Source of the DNA: an uncultured Anaeroplasmataceae bacterium
GTDB taxonomy: Bacteria > Bacillota_I > Bacilli_A > Acholeplasmatales > Anaeroplasmataceae
Reading direction: 5' to 3'
NCBI GenBank assembly: GCA_949840955.1
Contig: CATKXV010000004.1
Span: 127,804 to 175,184 of the forward strand
DNA: 47,381 bases
Shown here piece after piece: positions 43,524 to 47,381 of the stretch (positions within the stretch are counted from its first letter, which is position 1; the number at the start of each line of letters is the position of its first letter). The translations under genes were made by a program, and so were the position numbers. The notes under the pieces are model-generated. The model was not told where the DNA came from. It was given only the letters and a program-made list of their open reading frames with translations, and did not search any database.

Positions 43524-44309
43524 ATGTATGGAATAGATTTAAATGATGAAATAACCTTTTTTCATGCTTCTGAACGTTTTTTTAAAAAGGACGATCGGCA
43601 TATTAATCGTATCGGATATTGTGATGTTTTGCTTCTAGTATATGAGGGTGTTCTACGATTCAATATTGACGGGGAAGAGGTTGAGGTACGAAGTGGAGAA
43701 TACTATATTCAAAGAAAAGGAACAATTCAAAAGGGAACAAAGCCAAGCTCTTCTCCAAAATATTTTTTCATTCATTTTAAAGCAAATTGGGATAATTCTG
43801 AATACGTTCTTCCCTATCGAGGGTATTTCTCCTTTTATGAATTAGAAAAATACCTTAGAAATGTCAACTCCTATTTTGGAACAAATAATTTTTATATTGA
43901 TAAACTGAATTCCTTTTATACAATTCTTCTTTCCTTATTAAAAAATCCCAAAAATGAGTCCTTAGCTTCTAAAATAATGGATTACTTAAGAAAAAATTTT
44001 TTAGAAATCAAATCGTTAGATGAGCTGAGCACACATTTTGCTTACTCCAAAAATCATATCATTAATATTTTTAAGGATAAATACAATACCACTCCTACAA
44101 GCTACATCCTAGAATTAAAAATCAATAATGCGATGTATCTTTTAGAGGTTACCTCTATGTCTATCATTGATATATCCATTCAATCAGGATTCAACAATTA
44201 TTCTCAATTTTATAGAAAATTTTTTGAATTTAATGGCATGTCTCCTGAGCAATGGAGACAAAGGATACGAAAGACAGAAATCATTTCTCCATTTGAGAAA
44301 AAGGCTTAA
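43524..44309 (+). CDS. AraC-family transcriptional regulator
   Basis: The ATG at 43524 is chosen because the -10 box at 43500-43505 excludes the earlier in-frame TTG; GTGGTG lies 6 nt upstream. The 261-aa protein has an N-terminal cupin sensor (about 1-140, with VLLLVYEGVLRFNIDG and EYYIQRKGTIQKG). The C-terminal double helix-turn-helix is at about 165-255, with LSTHFAYSKNHIINIFK and the second motif IIDISIQSGFNNYSQFYRKFFEFNGMSP. It is divergent from the galactan operon, so it most likely activates it when a galactose- or arabinose-type sugar binds. Confidence 0.95.
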   Translation: MYGIDLNDEITFFHASERFFKKDDRHINRIGYCDVLLLVYEGVLRFNIDGEEVEVRSGEYYIQRKGTIQKGTKPSSSPKYFFIHFKANWDNSEYVLPYRGYFSFYELEKYLRNVNSYFGTNNFYIDKLNSFYTILLSLLKNPKNESLASKIMDYLRKNFLEIKSLDELSTHFAYSKNHIINIFKDKYNTTPTSYILELKINNAMYLLEVTSMSIIDISIQSGFNNYSQFYRKFFEFNGMSPEQWRQRIRKTEIISPFEKKA

Positions 44310-44328
44310 GCTATTGCTTTGAAAAATC

Positions 44329-44384
44329 AAAAAGACCCTATATCGTAGATACATAAAAAAGTGTTCTACTGTATAGGGTCTTTT
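44329..44384. terminator. Bidirectional terminator between AraC gene and GH2 gene
   Basis: Arms AAAAGACCCTATA / TATAGGGTCTTTT enclose a second hairpin GTAGA / TCTAC. An A-run on the left and a T-run on the right allow termination in both directions. Confidence 0.9.
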
Positions 44385-44390
44385 CAATAG

Positions 44391-44416
44391 AAAAAAGGAG
44401 GTATTTCTACCTCCCA
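44391..44416 (-). terminator. Terminator of the second GH2 gene
   Basis: On the minus strand GGGAGGTA, a short loop and TACCTCC are followed by TTTTTT. It starts 3 bases after the stop codon. Confidence 0.85.
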
Positions 44417-44418
44417 AA

Positions 44419-46173
44419 TTATTTTAATATTGAATCCGATTGTATATCTGCTATATCCTTTAAGTTAAATTTCGGATGATGTGAAGCATCGAATAATCCA
44501 TTCACCTCTTGCTGGACATCGGTTAATTGGGTATAGCAATATCCACAAATCAATGGTATGGCTTTGATATTATCAATCAAGCACTGGAATCTATCTAAAA
44601 ATGCAGCTGTTGATTCTACAGATTCTCCATAGCCCCAATCATTCCCTTGAACGTCCCTACTGAAGGCACAGCCTCCAAATTCAGATATGAGAATGGGTTG
44701 TCCCTTATATCCATACCCATCTGCAAAGGCTCCTTTATGGTGTGCGGGCCAAATTCCCGAAATGATTTTTTCCAAGGTATTATAATAGCTATTTAATTTT
44801 TTGCCATCCTGTTCATAATGATGTAGGGTCAGAATATCACTTATGGTATGCTCCCACCCATCATTGGTGATTACGGGCCGATAAGGATCTATCTTCTTCG
44901 TTAGATTATATACATCTAGAGTAAATTTCTGTTCAACTAAGCTAGTTTTTACGTGCTCTATTCCCCAGGATTCATTTAACGGAGTCCAGGTTATAATGGA
45001 TGGGTGATTATATTGCTGTTTTACAACCTTTTCCCATTCGTATAGGAACTGTTGTCTGCTTGCCTCTGTATTTTCATACATACTAGGCATCTCTGCCCAA
45101 ACCAAAAACCCTAAAGCATCTGCATAATATAAATATCTTTCATCCTCTACTTTTTGATGCTTTCTGGCTCCATTAAAGCCCATTTGAATCATTGCATTTA
45201 TATCGTTTAATAATGCATCTGTTGAAGGTGCTGTATATTCACTTTTATCCCAATAGCCTTGATCTAATAAAAGCTTTTGATATAATTTTTTACCATTTAA
45301 ATAAATAAATGCATCCTTTATTTCTATATTTCTTATACCAAAATAAGAATGTATCTCATCTAAAAGTTTATCCTTAGAATATAGCATCAGGGTAAGCTCA
45401 TATAGGGCTGGATGAAATACGTCCCATGCCTCAAAGTCTTCATTCAATAAGACTTCTATGTCACTTTGATTCTTATGAATAGCATAAGTCGTATTCTGAA
45501 GAATTTTGTTATCCTTTTCAACCATAAGCCTTAAGGATAAATTGTCTTCTTCTCCAAAATACTTTATAGTCAAATTAGCAGATTGCTTATCATAATCTGT
45601 ATCTATTTTTAAGCTCTCTATTCTTGTTTTTGGGGCATATTCTAGCCATACGGTCTTATAAATTCCTGTAGTTTCCTTATAATAGCATTCGAAATTATGA
45701 TCCTTCCATCGCTGTTTTCCTCTTACCTGCTCCTTAGAAAAGGAATCCTGACAATGGATAACCAATAAATTATTTCCTAGATGAATAAATTCTGTAATAT
45801 CATAGCTTTGCCTATAGGTACAGCCTTTTTTTCGATCTACCTTATGACCATTTACATAAAGTGTCGTAATGTAATCACTGCCTTCTAAATGCAAAATAAC
45901 ATCAGCTTGTGGATCTAATAATAAAAAATTAATGTTTTTTTGATACCAAACACTATCACATCTCTTATCTATATGAACTAAGGATGCTTCACAATTATAA
46001 GAAAAAGGTACTAAAATGTCATATTCCTTTTCAAAGCCCTTGAAATATCCCTTTTCTTCTCCTTGATTCTCATAATCTAATCTGAAATCCCATTTCCCAT
46101 CCAAATTTAAATATGAGTCTCTATAAAATTGTACTCTTGGATAATCCTTTTTAAAATATTTGACATTTTTCAT
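44419..46173 (-). CDS. GH2 glycoside hydrolase (beta-galactosidase / beta-glucuronidase type), short form
   Basis: The ATG at 46173 is chosen because GGAGG lies 9 nt upstream; an earlier in-frame start would add 8 residues. The 584-aa protein has the three core GH2 domains only: sugar-binding sandwich (about 1-170), Ig-like domain (about 175-270) and TIM barrel. The acid/base Glu is in TWTPLNESWG and the nucleophile Glu in ILISEFGG. There is no signal peptide. It lies outside the main operon, on its own transcript. GH2 members of this length include beta-glucuronidases, beta-galactosidases and beta-mannosidases, so the substrate is uncertain. Confidence 0.9.
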   Translation of the reverse strand: MKNVKYFKKDYPRVQFYRDSYLNLDGKWDFRLDYENQGEEKGYFKGFEKEYDILVPFSYNCEASLVHIDKRCDSVWYQKNINFLLLDPQADVILHLEGSDYITTLYVNGHKVDRKKGCTYRQSYDITEFIHLGNNLLVIHCQDSFSKEQVRGKQRWKDHNFECYYKETTGIYKTVWLEYAPKTRIESLKIDTDYDKQSANLTIKYFGEEDNLSLRLMVEKDNKILQNTTYAIHKNQSDIEVLLNEDFEAWDVFHPALYELTLMLYSKDKLLDEIHSYFGIRNIEIKDAFIYLNGKKLYQKLLLDQGYWDKSEYTAPSTDALLNDINAMIQMGFNGARKHQKVEDERYLYYADALGFLVWAEMPSMYENTEASRQQFLYEWEKVVKQQYNHPSIITWTPLNESWGIEHVKTSLVEQKFTLDVYNLTKKIDPYRPVITNDGWEHTISDILTLHHYEQDGKKLNSYYNTLEKIISGIWPAHHKGAFADGYGYKGQPILISEFGGCAFSRDVQGNDWGYGESVESTAAFLDRFQCLIDNIKAIPLICGYCYTQLTDVQQEVNGLFDASHHPKFNLKDIADIQSDSILK

Positions 46174-46251
46174 GTTAATTTCCTCCAACAAATCCAATAT
46201 GGTAAGGATAAGTTATTCTTCATTTATTATAACAAATCAAATTTAACTTGA

Positions 46252-46295
46252 ATATTGATTATCTCATTACTTAAATTAACAATATCACAATTTTC
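46252..46295 (+). repeat. Second, decayed copy of the AraC-gene promoter/operator segment
   Basis: About 44 bp match 43451-43494 at roughly 80% of positions, including ACAATATCACAATTTT exactly. The cre-like core is degraded (CATTACTTA) and -35 reads TTAACA. It lies between the GH2 gene start and the metallo-hydrolase stop and points toward no gene on its own strand. A minus-strand TATAAT at plus 46226-46231 may be the GH2 gene's -10. Confidence 0.6.
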
Positions 46296-46341
46296 ACAAA
46301 TGATATCCTCATCTTAAGATCTTTATTTTGATTATCTTACG

Positions 46342-47154
46342 TTAAAACTCAAGAGTTAAGCCATCATATCCTACAATCCAATTTTTTGGTACATTTTCAA
46401 CTAAATCATCATATGTAGCAGCACCATTGTGAGAAAAATGATTGATAACAAGTATCGTATGCTCATCCACTACTTTAATTTTTTTCAATTTTTCTATGAC
46501 CTCCAAATTAGTAGAAACACACATATGTCCATTTCTATAATCGGGTTGTAAGGCACCAGTACAATCAAGTGAAACTAGGTCAAACCTACCAAATTTTCTC
46601 AATGCTTCATAAACATCCTCAAAAAATACGCCCGTATCATGAGCATAAAGCAATCGTTTTTCATCCTTTTCTATTGCATAAAAAACAGGAGAGGCCTGAG
46701 GATCATGATTTGCAGGAAGAGGTAAAACACGATATTTTCCACAATAAAATGGTTTATAGGGTTCCACACAATAGGCATGAGCAAATTTTGACATAAGAGG
46801 TGTTTCTTCAATTCCCTTTTGAATTTCCTTATAGCCACTTTCAGCTGCATAATACATCACCTTGACTGCTTCCCTACTATATTGTGGAATGAGCATATCC
46901 GGAACATAGAGATGATCCGAATGATTATGAGTTATTAGACAATGCTGAATTTGTAGGGTGTCAATGTTATATTGTAAAAAATGAGACACCGTATCTGAAT
47001 TAAAATCGATTAACAAATCCTCATCAACAAGAGCCTGTGTACGAGTGCGTATGTTTTTTCCTCCTGCCTGTCTTGATCTTCTACAGGTTTCACAACAGCA
47101 AAATGGTGCAGGAATCGCATCATAGGCTGCACTTCCTAAATACTTAATTTTCAT
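46342..47154 (-). CDS. Metallo-beta-lactamase-fold hydrolase, PhnP-like
   Basis: The ATG at 47154 is chosen because AAGGAG lies about 10 nt upstream and MKIKYLGSAAYDA is a typical first strand. The 270-aa protein has the metal motif HNHSDH (about 80-85) and the later histidine/aspartate sites in LPANHDPQ, AHDTGVFFE and NHFSHNG. A Cys cluster CCCETCRRSR near residue 20 resembles the zinc-binding CxxC of PhnP-like phosphodiesterases. The substrate is unknown; cyclic phosphodiesters are likely for this subgroup. It has no obvious tie to the galactan genes. Confidence 0.88.
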   Translation of the reverse strand: MKIKYLGSAAYDAIPAPFCCCETCRRSRQAGGKNIRTRTQALVDEDLLIDFNSDTVSHFLQYNIDTLQIQHCLITHNHSDHLYVPDMLIPQYSREAVKVMYYAAESGYKEIQKGIEETPLMSKFAHAYCVEPYKPFYCGKYRVLPLPANHDPQASPVFYAIEKDEKRLLYAHDTGVFFEDVYEALRKFGRFDLVSLDCTGALQPDYRNGHMCVSTNLEVIEKLKKIKVVDEHTILVINHFSHNGAATYDDLVENVPKNWIVGYDGLTLEF

Positions 47155-47253
47155 ATAGAATGGACTCCTTTTTCTCTTCTTTTCTCTATTATAAGTCATT
47201 CGCCATTTTAATTCAATGAATTATATAAACATTTTTAGAATGCTTTAAGACAT

Positions 47254-47279
47254 AAAAAAAACATTCCAAAAGGGAATGA
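47254..47279 (-). terminator. Terminator behind tRNA-Asn
   Basis: On the minus strand CATTCCC, a short loop and GGAATG are followed by eight T residues, about 6 bases after the tRNA-Asn 3' end. Confidence 0.85.
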
Positions 47280-47284
47280 AATAC

Positions 47285-47361
47285 TGGCGCCCGCAGTAGG
47301 ACTCGAACCTACGACACCATGATTAACAGTCATGTGCTCTAACCAACTGAGCTATGCAGGC
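47285..47361 (-). tRNA. tRNA-Asn (anticodon GTT)
   Basis: A complete 77-nt tRNA: acceptor GCCTGCA / TGCGGGC with one G-U pair, anticodon loop CTGTTAA, T-arm GGTTCGAGTCC and encoded CCA. Its promoter lies beyond the window. Confidence 0.97.
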
Positions 47362-47381
47362 ATATAAAACAAAGAGAAGCC

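Overview
The window is low-GC (AT-rich intergenic regions, A/T-ending codons), uses the standard genetic code, and carries Firmicutes-type signals: strong Shine-Dalgarno sequences, TTGACA/TATAAT promoters, short lipobox signal peptides and hairpin-U terminators. A clear Spo0A orthologue preceded by 0A-box-like sites says the lineage is, or descends from, a spore former. The mix of Spo0A, a sugar ABC ATPase with insertions like those of mollicutes, and large plant-glycan operons suggests an uncultured gut member of the Bacilli (Erysipelotrichia / mollicute-related). This placement is inference; no rRNA gene is present.

Region 1 (1-13.8 kb) is a pectin locus. A minus-strand operon (12659 to 2124) encodes a CUT1/LplABC-type oligosaccharide importer: two permeases, a 797-aa binding lipoprotein and a MalK/MsmX-type ATPase. 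Five unrecognised multi-spanning membrane proteins are interleaved with these, and a GH28 galacturonase closes the operon. A second minus-strand unit encodes a GH43 enzyme and a GH28 that runs off the left edge. Divergently, a CE8 pectin methylesterase is read on the plus strand. None of the four enzymes has a signal peptide, so the locus appears to import methylated oligogalacturonides and finish them in the cytoplasm. The divergent promoter region carries LacI/CcpA-like operators.

Region 2 (13.8-21.2 kb) is mostly housekeeping: spo0A, a METTL25-like methyltransferase, a membrane-anchored DUF1508/YegP repeat protein, tRNA-Gly and tRNA-Pro with a possible structured RNA and terminator behind them, a small Cys-rich protein (possibly spore-related), pyruvate kinase, a GNAT acetyltransferase, and tRNA-Thr and tRNA-Val.

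Region 3 (21.3-47.2 kb) is a second glycan locus, probably for a galactose-rich polymer such as arabinogalactan or galactan. One long minus-strand gene run (43160 to about 21288) encodes three surface lipoproteins (CBM9-like plus carboxypeptidase-regulatory-like domains; GH43-like; and a 1459-aa repeat protein with four copies of an unrecognised beta-sandwich-like module). It continues with a CUT1 importer (binding protein, two permeases, a 49-aa membrane microprotein and an ATPase with large insertions), a GH2 beta-galactosidase, galM-galK-galT, and two tandemly duplicated small membrane proteins. A divergent AraC-family regulator sits at the head with a near-perfect promoter and a cre-like operator. 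A separate GH2 gene and a PhnP-like metallo-hydrolase follow. tRNA-Asn closes the window.

The most interesting points are the ABC operon with five interleaved membrane proteins, the 1459-aa lipoprotein with its new-looking module, the duplication that carried a tail of galT with it, the 0A-box cluster before spo0A, and the duplicated regulatory segment.
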